The notes under the pieces: generated by a model
Database searches by the model: none
Seen by the model: only the letters and a program-made list of their open reading frames with translations
What the model was told of the DNA's origin: nothing
DNA from: Pseudomonadota bacterium
Lineage (GTDB): Bacteria > Pseudomonadota > Gammaproteobacteria > Burkholderiales > Burkholderiaceae_E
Length of the DNA: 64,000 nt
Direction of reading: 5' to 3'
Assembly (NCBI GenBank): GCA_029779435.1
Contig: JAKPAM010000169.1
Location: 1-64,000 of the forward strand
Part shown: piece after piece, positions 1 to 8,355 of the stretch
How positions within the stretch are numbered: position 1 is the first letter of the stretch
Layout: every line of letters begins with the position of its first letter
Translations under genes and position numbers: made by a program

Positions 1-84
1 GCCTGGGAGCAGAGCTTCAATTCGCTCCCATTGGGTGTTCGTCAGTTCGTAGCGGCTGGGCCGCAGATGCTTGGTCTTCAACAT
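1..84 (-). CDS. IS5-family transposase, N-terminal fragment
   Basis: The first 28 codons, starting at the ATG at 84-82, contain RYELTNTQWERIEALLPG. This matches the conserved N-terminus (DUF4096-like, 'YELTDAQWERIEPLLP') of IS5-family DDE transposases. The reading frame runs off the left window edge, so the catalytic domain is not visible and intactness cannot be judged. Confidence 0.75.
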   Translation of the reverse strand, partial: MLKTKHLRPSRYELTNTQWERIEALLPG

Positions 85-122
85 CCGACCAAGATACCGG
101 CTGAATGTCGATTCAGCCTAGG
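1..122 (-). mobile_element. IS5-family element, one end only
   Basis: The window opens inside an insertion sequence. The 5' end of a transposase gene lies on the minus strand. Just outside it is a perfect inverted repeat (GGCTGAAT at 99-106, ATTCAGCC at 111-118) followed by CTAG at 119-122, a plausible element end and target. The rest of the element lies left of the window, so family and boundary are provisional. Confidence 0.6.
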
Positions 123-244
123 GCCGCGACCCTAACCCGGGGCGGCGCGGAAGCGGAACGAGACGGGTGCCGGCCGGGGCCGACCCCACCGGCGCTGGCG
201 TATGCTGTGGCCTGTTCCGCCCTACCCTTCGCCGGCCGTCGCCC

Positions 245-973
245 ATGCCTCCACCCACTTCCACCGCTGATCCGTCGACGCTGTCCGACCTGCCTCTGGT
301 GGCCAGCGAACTCGACCTGCTCGCTTCGCTGGTGCCGCTGGCCGGCGCGCACATCATCGAGGCCGGCTGCGGCGCGGCGGGCCTCGCCCGGGCGCTGCTG
401 AAGCGCTTCGACGATGCGCGGATCGTCGGCCTCGAAGTGGACGAGCGCCAGCTCGCCAAGAACCTGACCGAGCCCGTGCCCCGCCTGCAGTTCCTGCACG
501 CGGGCGCGCAGGCGATTCCGTTTCCGGATGCGAGCTTCGACGGCGCGATGATGCTGAAGTCGCTGCACCACGTGCCGCGCGAACTGATGGACCCGGCGCT
601 GGCCGAGCTGGCTCGCGTCGTGCGCCCCGGCGGCTGGCTGTACGTGTCCGAACCCGTCTACGCGGGCGAGCTGAACGACCTGATCAGGCTGTTCAACGAG
701 GAAGGCGAGGTCCGCGCGCTGGCGCAGCAGGCGCTGGATCGCGCGCTCGAATCGGGCCGCTGGCTGCCCGACACCGAGCATCGGTTCGGCATGCGGCGGC
801 GCTTCCGCGATTTCGCCGAGTTCGAGCGCACGCTGATGCGCCCGACCTTCGCCGATCACAAGATCGACGATACGCTGCTGGCACGGGTACGCGAGCGCTA
901 TGCACGCCACCAGACGCCCGAGGGCGCGAACTTCGTCGCCCCGATGCGCGTGCGGTTGCTGCGGCGCGCCTGA
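245..973 (+). CDS. class I SAM-dependent methyltransferase
   Basis: A 242-aa soluble protein with the Rossmann-type SAM fold of the Methyltransf_11/25 group. Motif I reads IIEAGCGAAGLAR, an acidic residue follows beta-2 (VGLEVDER), and the post-motif region is FPDASFDGAMMLKSLHHVP, then LARVVRPGGWLYVSEP, a classic motif order. The ATG at 245 is preferred over the in-frame start at 167 because homology begins only after it. The substrate is unknown. The MFS gene follows within about 10 bases, so the two are probably co-transcribed. Confidence 0.8.
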   Translation: MPPPTSTADPSTLSDLPLVASELDLLASLVPLAGAHIIEAGCGAAGLARALLKRFDDARIVGLEVDERQLAKNLTEPVPRLQFLHAGAQAIPFPDASFDGAMMLKSLHHVPRELMDPALAELARVVRPGGWLYVSEPVYAGELNDLIRLFNEEGEVRALAQQALDRALESGRWLPDTEHRFGMRRRFRDFAEFERTLMRPTFADHKIDDTLLARVRERYARHQTPEGANFVAPMRVRLLRRA

Positions 974-983
974 CGCCAGCCCG

Positions 984-2150
984 TTGCCGCCCCCTTCCCC
1001 GCACGCCGACCCGGTCGATGCCGCCCGGCATCATGCCGACCGCCAATCACGGCTCGCCGCGCTGGCGCTGAGCCTGTCCCTGCCCACCGACGTCCTGCTG
1101 TACCTGCTGCTGCCGATGTACGCGGACAGCTTCGGCGTCGACCTCGCGCAGGCGGGCATCCTGCTGGCGGCCAACCGCCTGGTGCGCATCGTCGGCTACG
1201 GCCAGGTGACGCGCTTCTATGCCCGTCACGGTGATCGCGCGACCTGCTCGCTGGCAGTCGGCGCCGCGGCCCTGTGTTCGCTGGGCCTGGCCACGCTCAG
1301 CGGCTTCTGGCTGCTGCTGCCGATGCGGCTGGTCTGGGGCATGGCGTTCGCGGCGCTGAACCTGGCGACCCAATCGCTGGCCACCGCCGAGTCGGGCGGC
1401 GCGGCGCGCCGGTCGGGCCGGTCGCGCGCGCTGATCGCGATCGGCCCGGTGACGATGCTGCCGCTGGGCGCCTGGCTGGCGATGCACTGGGGGCCCCGGG
1501 CGATCTTCTTCGTGCTGTGCGGCGTCGCGCTGCTCGGGCTGAGCGTCACGCGCCGCCTCGCCGCCGCGCCGCATCCGGCGCACTTGCGCCGGCGTGGCCT
1601 GCGCCGGCCCAACAGCCTCGACCTGTGGTCGTTTCTCGAAGGGCTGACGTTGGACGGGCTGTTCATCATCGGCCTGTCGTATCTGGGTGCCGACCTGCTG
1701 CCGGGCGGCGCGGTGATGATGGCCGGCGCGCTGATGGCCACGCGCTACCTGGGCGAGATCCTGTTGAGCCCGCTCGGCGGCAGGCTCGCCGCGCGCTGGG
1801 GCGCCGAACGGCTGCTGCTGCACCTGTCGTGGATCACGTCCCTGACGCTGATCGCGTTCGGCTGCGGCTGGATATGGGGCGGCGCCGCGCTGATCGTCGT
1901 ACTGCGCGCGCTGCAACTGCCGCTGATCGCGCCGATCGTCGCGCAGCGCACACCTGGCCCGGAGCGCGTGCAGGCGCTGGCGACGCGCTCGGTCTGGCGC
2001 GACATCGGCGCCGGGACCGGGCCGATCCTGGCCGGCATGCTGCTGCCGGTGCTGTCGACGCCGTGGCTGTACGGGATTCCGGCTGTGCTGCTGGCCGCGG
2101 CGGCGTTCGCGTGCGCGCGGCCGTCGCGCTCCCGGGTTGCCGACCCTTAG
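984..2150 (+). CDS. MFS transporter
   Basis: Predicted inner-membrane protein with about 11-12 hydrophobic segments. It has the MFS hallmark of two six-helix halves separated by a basic loop (HLRRRGLRRPNS). No ATG exists near the N-terminus. TTG at 984, just after the stop of the methyltransferase gene, is the simplest start; a longer overlapping form from 900 is possible but its N-terminus looks like a shadow of the previous gene. Substrate unknown; export of a small molecule modified by the neighbouring methyltransferase is only a guess. Confidence 0.7.
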   Translation: MPPPSPHADPVDAARHHADRQSRLAALALSLSLPTDVLLYLLLPMYADSFGVDLAQAGILLAANRLVRIVGYGQVTRFYARHGDRATCSLAVGAAALCSLGLATLSGFWLLLPMRLVWGMAFAALNLATQSLATAESGGAARRSGRSRALIAIGPVTMLPLGAWLAMHWGPRAIFFVLCGVALLGLSVTRRLAAAPHPAHLRRRGLRRPNSLDLWSFLEGLTLDGLFIIGLSYLGADLLPGGAVMMAGALMATRYLGEILLSPLGGRLAARWGAERLLLHLSWITSLTLIAFGCGWIWGGAALIVVLRALQLPLIAPIVAQRTPGPERVQALATRSVWRDIGAGTGPILAGMLLPVLSTPWLYGIPAVLLAAAAFACARPSRSRVADP

Positions 2151-2218
2151 ATTAGCGGCCCTTAGGTTCCCGACCCTTAGGGTTCCCGGCCCCTGGTCTC
2201 CTCACCTTTGGCCCTTAG
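2144..2218. repeat. CCCTTAG short repeats between convergent genes
   Basis: Four exact CCCTTAG heptamers start at 2144, 2159, 2174 and 2212. The first three are spaced exactly 15 bases apart within a degenerating 15-base unit (CGGCCCTTAGGTTCC type). The first contains the stop codon of the MFS gene. The fourth sits in a small palindrome (GGCCCTTAGGGCC) that could act as a weak bidirectional terminator between the two convergent genes. Confidence 0.6.
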
Positions 2219-2230
2219 GGCCCCGGCACT

Positions 2231-4609
2231 TCAGGTTTTCGTTCCTCCGGGCGAGGCGCTCGCGGCGCGCAACGGCAACTGCCGGATCCGCTTGCCGGTC
2301 GCCGCGAAGATCGCGTTGCACAGTGCCGGCGCGACGGGCGGCACCGGCGGCTCGCCGACTCCGCCCGGCGGCAGCGTGTGATCGTCGTTGACCAGATGCG
2401 TGCGGATCACCCGCGGCGCTTCGTGATGGCGCAGGACCGGATAGTCGTGGAAGTTGCTCTGCACGACGCGCCCGCGATCGAACGAGATCTCGCCGCTGAG
2501 CGCGAGGCTCAGACCCATGATGACGCCGCCTTCGAGCTGCGCGCGGATGCGCTCGGGATTGATCTGCGGGCCGCAGTCGATCGCGATGTCGACGGCCTCG
2601 ACCTTGACGTCGCCGCCGGCATCGACCGTGACCTCGACGACGCAGGCCGTATAGCTGAGGAAGCTGTAAGCCCACGCCATGCCCAATCCGCGTCGCTTCG
2701 GCAGCGAACGGCCCCATCCCGCGCCGCCGGTGGCCGCCTCGATGACACCGCGCATCCGCCCGGTGTCGATCGGATACCGCTGCGGCGACTCCGTGTAATT
2801 CCAGCCGTCGGACAACGTGGTCGGGTCGATGCGGCGCGGCGGGCCGATCAGGTCCAGCGCGTACGCCTTGTGGTCGCGCCCGGCGCGGTGCGCCAGTTCG
2901 GCGACGAAACACTGGACCGCGAACGCGTGCGGAATGTTCGAGACCGAGCGGAACCAGCCGATCCGCGCGTGCGCGTCGACCTCGGCCCCCTCGATGCGCA
3001 CGTTCGGGATGTCGAACGGGATGTTGATCGCGGTCATGCCGGTCTCGACCGGCAACTGCCCTTTGCCGCCGACGACGAACAGCGATGCGATCGACGGCGC
3101 CGCGGTGCGATGCAGCCATGACCGAGGCTTGCCGTCGGCGCCGACGACCGCTTCGAGATGCTCGACCGACACCGTGTGCAGATAGTCGTGGCGCAGATCA
3201 TCCTCGCGCGTCCAGACCAGCTTGACCGGCTTGCCGGGCATCGTCTTCGCAACGATCGCGGCCTCGGCCACGTAGTCGGGCTTGGACTTGCGCCCGAACC
3301 CGCCGCCCAGCAGCAGCACGTTGACCTTGACGCGGGCCGGTTCGAGCCCGAGCAGCTTGGCCACGCCGGCCTGCGCGGCGGCCGGATTCTGCACCGACGT
3401 CCAGACTTCGCAGCGGTCGCCGTCGACGAGGACGGTGGCCGCCGGCGGCTCCATGCTCGCGTGCGCGACGTGCGGCAGGTAGTACTCGGCCGACAGGCGC
3501 TGCGCGGCCGGCGCCGCCGCCCATGCCCCCGGCGCATCGCCATCGTTGCGCAGCGCCTTGCCCGGCGCGCGCGCCGCCGCTTCCAGCGTGCGGCGATACG
3601 ACGACGACGTGTAGTCGCCGTTGGGGCCGTCGTCCCATTCGAGTTCGAGCGCGGCGCGCCCCTGCATCGCCGCCCAGGTGTTGCGGGCGACGACCGCCAC
3701 GCCGCCGAGCGGCTGGAACATCGGCGCGCCGCTGAATCCGGGGATCTCGACGATGCCGAGCACGCCGGGCACCTGCCGGGCCTTGTCGGCGTTCCAGCGG
3801 CGCAGCTTGCCGCCGACGACCGGCGGCCGGGCCACCACCGCGTACACCATGCCGGGCAGGTGCATGTCGAAGCCGTACGTGGCGCGTCCTTCGCCGATCG
3901 CGGCCTGGTCGAACGGCCGCACCTCGCCCTTGCCGATATAGCGGAACTCGGCCTTGTCCTTGAGCCGCAGCGCATCGCCCTTCGGTACCGGCATGCGCGC
4001 CGCGTCGGCGGCCAGCTCTCCGAATCCGAGCGAGCGGCCGCTGCCGGCATGCACGACGCGATGATCGAGCGCCCGCACCTCGCCGGGCGGAACCTCCCAG
4101 CGCGCGGCAGCCGCCGCTTCGAGCATCTGGCGCGCGGCGGCGCCGACGCGGCGCATCGGCTCGTAGAAATGGCGGACGCTGCGCGAACCGTCGACGTTCT
4201 GGTTGCCGTATCGCGCTTCGTCGGCCACGGCCTGCACGACGCGTACGCGCGACCAGTCGGCCTGCATCTCGTCGGCGACCACCATCGGCAGGCTGGTGCG
4301 CACACCGGTGCCCATCTCGGCCCGGTGCGCGACGATCGTCACCGCACCATCCGCATCGATCGACACGAAGGCGAGCGGATCATCGACGGTGCCGCCGGGC
4401 ATCGAGTCGGCACCGTACTTCTTCGGCTCGGCCGCGACGACGACGCCCAGCGGCGTCACCGCCAGCACCAGCGTGCCGATCGATTGCCGCAGGAAACGGC
4501 GGCGCGGCGGATCGGCGAGCGGCATCGAGGAACGGGCAGCCGACGATAGCGGATTCGACGATGGGAAATCCGACGCCAGCGCGGACGGCAACAACGGGCG
4601 CGCGCTCAT
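2231..4609 (-). CDS. iorB: xanthine dehydrogenase-family molybdopterin-binding subunit (isoquinoline 1-oxidoreductase beta type)
   Basis: A 792-aa large subunit of a molybdenum hydroxylase. The N-terminus carries a twin-arginine motif (RRRFLRQS) and a hydrophobic stretch, which suggests Tat export to the periplasm. Cofactor motifs visible are [16 protein letters not shown] in the middle and [19 protein letters not shown] near the C-terminus; the GVGE glutamate is the catalytic base of this family. Its ATG overlaps the stop of the upstream 2Fe-2S subunit gene (ATGA), so the two are co-translated. Related enzymes oxidise N-heterocycles or aldehydes. No cytochrome c subunit gene is adjacent, so the electron acceptor is unclear. 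Confidence 0.88.
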   Translation of the reverse strand: MSARPLLPSALASDFPSSNPLSSAARSSMPLADPPRRRFLRQSIGTLVLAVTPLGVVVAAEPKKYGADSMPGGTVDDPLAFVSIDADGAVTIVAHRAEMGTGVRTSLPMVVADEMQADWSRVRVVQAVADEARYGNQNVDGSRSVRHFYEPMRRVGAAARQMLEAAAAARWEVPPGEVRALDHRVVHAGSGRSLGFGELAADAARMPVPKGDALRLKDKAEFRYIGKGEVRPFDQAAIGEGRATYGFDMHLPGMVYAVVARPPVVGGKLRRWNADKARQVPGVLGIVEIPGFSGAPMFQPLGGVAVVARNTWAAMQGRAALELEWDDGPNGDYTSSSYRRTLEAAARAPGKALRNDGDAPGAWAAAPAAQRLSAEYYLPHVAHASMEPPAATVLVDGDRCEVWTSVQNPAAAQAGVAKLLGLEPARVKVNVLLLGGGFGRKSKPDYVAEAAIVAKTMPGKPVKLVWTREDDLRHDYLHTVSVEHLEAVVGADGKPRSWLHRTAAPSIASLFVVGGKGQLPVETGMTAINIPFDIPNVRIEGAEVDAHARIGWFRSVSNIPHAFAVQCFVAELAHRAGRDHKAYALDLIGPPRRIDPTTLSDGWNYTESPQRYPIDTGRMRGVIEAATGGAGWGRSLPKRRGLGMAWAYSFLSYTACVVEVTVDAGGDVKVEAVDIAIDCGPQINPERIRAQLEGGVIMGLSLALSGEISFDRGRVVQSNFHDYPVLRHHEAPRVIRTHLVNDDHTLPPGGVGEPPVPPVAPALCNAIFAATGKRIRQLPLRAASASPGGTKT

Positions 4610-5085
4610 GCCGGCCTCCGTTGCGCGAGCGCGGCCGCCGCCTGGCGGATCGCGGCGCGGATGCGAGGGTACGTGCCGCAGCGGCAGATGTTGCCGGTCA
4701 TCGCGTCGTCGATCTGCTGGTCGGTCGGCGACGGCGTGGTGCGCAACAGGCCGATCGCCGACATGATCTGGCCGGCCTGGCAGTAGCCGCACTGCGCGAC
4801 GTTGTGCGCCTGCCAAGCCTGCTGCACGACCTGCCCGACCGAGTCCTGCGCCATCGCCTCGATCGTCGTGACCGAGCGATCGGCCGCCGCCGACAGCGGC
4901 GTCACGCAGGCGCGCACCGGCTCCCCATCCATGTGGACCACGCAGGCGCCGCACAGCGCCATGCCGCAGCCGAACTTGGTGCCGGTCATGCCCAGTTCGT
5001 CGCGCAACACCCATAGCAAAGGGGTGTCAGCGGGCACGTCGACGCGATGCGCCTGCCCGTTGACGTGGATATTCGTCGTGTTCAT
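4606..5085 (-). CDS. iorA: (2Fe-2S)-binding small subunit of molybdenum hydroxylase
   Basis: A 159-aa protein with both [2Fe-2S] clusters of the xanthine oxidase small-subunit fold. A plant-ferredoxin-type cluster uses C40, C45, C48 and C60. The second, all-helical cluster uses C99, C102, C134 and C136 (CGYCQAGQ and [12 protein letters not shown]). It passes electrons from the Mo centre of the large subunit encoded immediately downstream in a 4-base overlap. It has no export signal of its own and presumably travels with the Tat-exported large subunit. Confidence 0.93.
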   Translation of the reverse strand: MNTTNIHVNGQAHRVDVPADTPLLWVLRDELGMTGTKFGCGMALCGACVVHMDGEPVRACVTPLSAAADRSVTTIEAMAQDSVGQVVQQAWQAHNVAQCGYCQAGQIMSAIGLLRTTPSPTDQQIDDAMTGNICRCGTYPRIRAAIRQAAAALAQRRPA

Positions 5086-5423
5086 GGCCAGCCTGCCTTA
5101 GGGAGGTTCTGATCGATCCGCCGGACTCGACGCGCCCGCCATCGGGATGGGACACAAGGCGACAGCCCCCCGAAAGAGGGGCGCAGCGAAAGGGAAATCG
5201 ATCAGCGCTTCCGTGGTGGATTGAAGAATCGTCGGCGGTCTCCGCGCCGCGGCGGCGCGCGCTCCGAATGCCGGGCATGGCGCCTGCGTCTGCATTGTGG
5301 CGCATTCTCGCGACAACGGGACATTGCCAACGACGATCCGGCCCCCAGGCAGCCCCGGCCGTGCCGCCACCGCCGTAGAATCGATCCTCGCAACGCTGCG
5401 CCAAAGCCTCCGCCGATCAGACG
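5086..5423. other. intergenic region between divergent genes
   Basis: 338 bases upstream of both the molybdenum-hydroxylase operon (minus) and the MerR-TPR gene (plus). It should hold both promoters, but I could not identify convincing -35/-10 pairs. A small hairpin (GCCCCCCGAAAGAGGGGC at about 5165) is the only structure seen. Open frames on both strands here are short, arginine/proline-rich and not supported as genes. Confidence 0.4.
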
Positions 5424-6281
5424 ATGACGCCGATCTCCGAGACCCAGGGATTCACGCTCAAGCGCGTGCGGCAACTGTTGGGCCTGTCACGCCATGCGGT
5501 GGCCGGCCTGATCCGTGCCGGTTTCGTCCAGCCGGCGCGGGGACGCCGCCGCGAGTTCCGTTTTTCGTTCCAGGACCTGGCGTTGTTGCGTACCGCGCAC
5601 GCGCTGCGGCGCGAACACGTTCCCCATGCGCGCATCGTGCAGGCGCTTCGTCGTCTGCGCGCCGAAGTGCCTTCGGCGCTGCCATTGACGCGGCTGCGGC
5701 TGGTCGCCGTCGGCAGCCGCGTGATCGTGCGCGATGCGCACGGTCCCCGCGATGCGGGCTCGGGTCAGCGGGTGCTCGATCTGGATGCGGAACCGGCCGA
5801 TACCGCGCCCAAGTCCGGCGACGTCGCCGATCTGCGCGAGCACGGCCGCGCCCGCATCGGCGGCGCCGATCCGCAGGCTTGGCTCGACCGCGCGCAATCG
5901 CTCGAACGATACGATCCGATCGCCGCCGAACAGTCGTATCGTCGATTGATCGATGCGGTGCCCGACTTCAAGGCCGCTTATCTGAACCTGGGCACGATGC
6001 TGTCCGAAGCGGGCCGCCTGCAGGAAACCGAAGCCGTGTATGCGCGCGCGCTGCGCATGGGCCTGGACGACGCGACGCTGCGCTACAACTGGGCGATCGC
6101 GCTCGAGGACCTCGAACGCGACGAGGCGGCGATCGACGCTTATCGACTGGCACTGGCCTTCGACTCCGCTTTCGCCGACGCGCATTTCAATCTCGGCCGA
6201 TTGCTCGAACGCCGCGGCGATCGTCGCGGCGCGCGGAGACACTACAGCGCGTTCCGGCGGCTGACGCGACACGCGCCATAA
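5424..6281 (+). CDS. MerR-type HTH protein with C-terminal tetratricopeptide repeats
   Basis: A 285-aa protein. Residues 10-80 (FTLKRVRQLLGLSRHAVAGLIRAGFVQP, then FRFSFQDLALLRTAHALR) match the winged-helix DNA-binding part of MerR/SoxR proteins. From about 155 to 280 there are three TPR-like units (YDPIAAEQSYRRLIDAVPDFKAAYLNLGTML; AGRLQETEAVYARALRMG; DEAAIDAYRLALAFDSAFADAHFNLG). A TPR sensor on a MerR head is unusual: it could bind a protein partner rather than a small ligand. A leader ORF and the SOD gene follow immediately, with a strong ribosome-binding site after the stop codon, so it may control or be co-expressed with the oxidative-stress gene. Confidence 0.75.
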   Translation: MTPISETQGFTLKRVRQLLGLSRHAVAGLIRAGFVQPARGRRREFRFSFQDLALLRTAHALRREHVPHARIVQALRRLRAEVPSALPLTRLRLVAVGSRVIVRDAHGPRDAGSGQRVLDLDAEPADTAPKSGDVADLREHGRARIGGADPQAWLDRAQSLERYDPIAAEQSYRRLIDAVPDFKAAYLNLGTMLSEAGRLQETEAVYARALRMGLDDATLRYNWAIALEDLERDEAAIDAYRLALAFDSAFADAHFNLGRLLERRGDRRGARRHYSAFRRLTRHAP

Positions 6282-6294
6282 GGAGACGTCGACG

Positions 6295-6363
6295 ATGAGA
6301 ACCGCCACCCTGGCGCTCGATGCGCCAGCCATCCGTTTCATCCACAGGAGCACCCCGAAATGA
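6295..6363 (+). CDS. 22-codon leader ORF coupled to the SOD gene
   Basis: ATG at 6295 is preceded by AAGGAGA at 6280-6286. The frame runs 22 codons (MRTATLALDAPAIRFIHRST then PK) and stops at TGA 6361-6363, which overlaps the ATG of the SOD gene at 6360 (ATGA). A good Shine-Dalgarno site plus a stop/start overlap suggests translational coupling. I recognise no homologue; it may be a regulatory leader peptide or simply a coupling device. Confidence 0.45.
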   Translation: MRTATLALDAPAIRFIHRSTPK

Positions 6364-6905
6364 TCCGCATGCATACTCTCGCGACGGCCGCGGCCGTCCT
6401 CACCGTCGGCGCCACGCTGGCCGCCTGCAACAGCTTGGGAATCGGCCGCGCCACCGCGCATGCCAACCTGGCGCCCACCGCGGCGATCAATCCGAATCCC
6501 ACTACCGGCACCGCGACCTTCACCGCGCTGGATCACGGCGTGCGCGTCGCCGGCGAGGTGCGCGGCCTGGCACCGGGCAGCGAACACGGCTTCCACATCC
6601 ACGACAAGGGCGACTGCGGCGACAACGGCAATGCCTCGGGCGGCCACTTCAATCCCGCCGGTGGCAAGCACGGCAAGTTCGGCGCCTCGGGAACCCATGC
6701 GGGCGAACTGCCCAGCCTGGTGGCCGACGCGGCCGGCGTGGCGCGGTTCAGCGTGGACGTGCACGCGATCTCGCTGACCGACGGGGCCGCCGACAACGTC
6801 GTCGGCCGCGCACTGGTCGTGCACCGCGATCCCGACGACTTCACGACCCAGCCGGCGGGCAATTCGGGGCCGCGCATCGCGTGCGCCGTGATCACGCGCG
6901 GCTGA
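6360..6905 (+). CDS. sodC: Cu/Zn superoxide dismutase family lipoprotein
   Basis: 181 aa. An N-terminal signal ends in a lipobox (LAAC), placing it in the envelope, probably the outer membrane facing the periplasm. SOD motifs are present: GFHIHDKGDC (copper histidines and a disulfide cysteine), GGHFNP, KHGKFG, HAGELPSL, VVHRDPDDFTTQPAGNSGPRIAC (fourth copper histidine, catalytic arginine, second cysteine). At the usual Zn-ligand aspartate of HAGDLP it has glutamate, a conservative oddity. The function, dismutation of periplasmic superoxide, follows from the family. Confidence 0.9.
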   Translation: MIRMHTLATAAAVLTVGATLAACNSLGIGRATAHANLAPTAAINPNPTTGTATFTALDHGVRVAGEVRGLAPGSEHGFHIHDKGDCGDNGNASGGHFNPAGGKHGKFGASGTHAGELPSLVADAAGVARFSVDVHAISLTDGAADNVVGRALVVHRDPDDFTTQPAGNSGPRIACAVITRG

Positions 6906-6945
6906 AAATACCGGGGCCGGCGCCGATTCGAAGAACGCCGGCCGC

Positions 6946-7161
6946 TCAGCCGCGCCGGCGCCAACCCCAGGCGGCGACCGCGATCGGCGCCAGCAGCGTC
7001 AGCCACGACAGCAGGTCCCAACCATCGTCGCCGACCAGCGCCGACAGCAGTCCGACGATCGTCAGCACCCCGAGCAATAGCGGTATACGAAACACCCGCC
7101 AGGCCGATTGCGGGTGATCGGTGCGCCCGTGGCGCGAAGCGGTAGCGGCGCGGCTGCTCAT
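6946..7161 (-). CDS. small two-helix membrane protein of the iron operon
   Basis: 71 aa with two predicted membrane helices (IPLLLGVLTIVGLLSALV; LLSWLTLLAPIAVAAWGW) and a basic C-terminus. Its ATG overlaps the TGA of the PepSY gene (ATGA), so it is the last gene of the TonB-receptor/PepSY operon. Small membrane proteins are common at the end of such operons, but no function is known. Confidence 0.75.
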   Translation of the reverse strand: MSSRAATASRHGRTDHPQSAWRVFRIPLLLGVLTIVGLLSALVGDDGWDLLSWLTLLAPIAVAAWGWRRRG

Positions 7162-8315
7162 CGCGAACCCTCCGGCTGCAGCGTCGCGGACTCGGCCCCC
7201 TGATCGGCATCGCGGTCCTGTTCCCGCCGGACCAGGCGTGGCTTGCGCAACCATAAGTACAAGCCGGTGATCAGCACGACGATCGTGATCAGGTCCAGGA
7301 TCGCCCAAAGGATCTTCAGCGGCAGACCGCCATAGTCGCCGAAATGCAGCGGCTGCGACAGCAGCAGCGTCTTGACGTACCACGGCATTTCGCGCGCATC
7401 GGTCAGTTTCGCGGTCTGGGCATCGATCAGCGCGGGCTTGAGCAGCCGCGACGTGACCGGCGTGTTGCCGCGCATGAAGACCGTGTAGTGGTGCGGGCTG
7501 GAGAACGCGGTGCCCGGAAACGCGACGAAGCGCACGTCCATGTCGGGCACGGCGCTCTGCGCGGTGCGGATCGATTCGGCGAGCGATGCCAACCGCGTCG
7601 GCGGCGGCACCCCCTTGTACGGGGCCGTCATCTCCGCCATCTGATCCTGCTGCCACAGGCCGAGAACGATCTGGCTGAGCGTGTTGATCGAACCGGTCAG
7701 GCCGACGACCAGCGCCCAGACGATCGTCACCACGCCCAGCAGGTTGTGCACGTCGAGCCACTTGACCCGCGCGCTGCGCTGCGTGCGCACGGTGCCGAAC
7801 GCGAGCCGGCGCGTGAACGGATGGTAGAGAACGACGCCCGAGACGATGGCGACGACCAGCAGCAGGCCCATGAAGCCGAGGAACAGCATCCCCGGCAAGC
7901 CGGCGAACAGGTCGGTGTGCAGCTTGAGCATCACGTACATGAAGCCTTCGTTGGTCTTGGGCTCGTCGAGCACCTGCGCGGTGCGCGTGTCGATGACGAC
8001 CGGGAAGTTCTCGTCGGGCGGCGCGTCCAGCGTGCGGGCCATCGACACGTACGTGAGGTTCGGATGCTCTTCGGCATCCCAGAACATGTAGCGGATGACG
8101 TCGCCGGGGCGGCGCTGGCGCGCTGCATCGGCCACCTGATCGAGACTGACCGTCGACGTGCCGGCCGCCAGCTCGGGCGCCTCGACGACGCCGGTCAGGT
8201 GTTCGATCTCTTCATGGAAAACCAACGGGAGGCCCGTCAGGCACAGCAGCAGCATGAATACCGTGCAAATCAGGCTCGACCACTTGTGCACCCAGGACCA
8301 GGCACGAACGTTCAT
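7158..8315 (-). CDS. PepSY-associated membrane protein of the iron operon
   Basis: 385-aa inner-membrane protein with the PepSY_TM architecture: an N-terminal helix beginning WSWVHKWSSLICTVFMLLLCLTGLPLVFHEEIEHL, a central pair (FLGFMGLLLVVAIVSGVVLYHPF; VHNLLGVVTIVWALVVGLTGSINTL), and a C-terminal helix (ILWAILDLITIVVLITGLYLWL). Conserved histidines (HKW, VHNLLG) could bind haem, and relatives act as reductases for ferric-siderophore complexes in the periplasm. It lies about 40 bases downstream of the TonB-dependent receptor gene, under the same Fur-box-like site. Confidence 0.85.
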   Translation of the reverse strand: MNVRAWSWVHKWSSLICTVFMLLLCLTGLPLVFHEEIEHLTGVVEAPELAAGTSTVSLDQVADAARQRRPGDVIRYMFWDAEEHPNLTYVSMARTLDAPPDENFPVVIDTRTAQVLDEPKTNEGFMYVMLKLHTDLFAGLPGMLFLGFMGLLLVVAIVSGVVLYHPFTRRLAFGTVRTQRSARVKWLDVHNLLGVVTIVWALVVGLTGSINTLSQIVLGLWQQDQMAEMTAPYKGVPPPTRLASLAESIRTAQSAVPDMDVRFVAFPGTAFSSPHHYTVFMRGNTPVTSRLLKPALIDAQTAKLTDAREMPWYVKTLLLSQPLHFGDYGGLPLKILWAILDLITIVVLITGLYLWLRKPRLVRREQDRDADQGAESATLQPEGSR

Positions 8316-8355
8316 CGCTTACCCCTCGCGGAAATCCATGGACCAGCCCGCTCGC

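Noticed and set aside
2378-4549. Long open frames opposite the molybdenum-hydroxylase genes (for example 3158-4549 plus)
   Set aside because: GC-rich DNA gives long antisense frames; the translations are Arg/Ala/His-rich, lack motifs and mirror the real genes.
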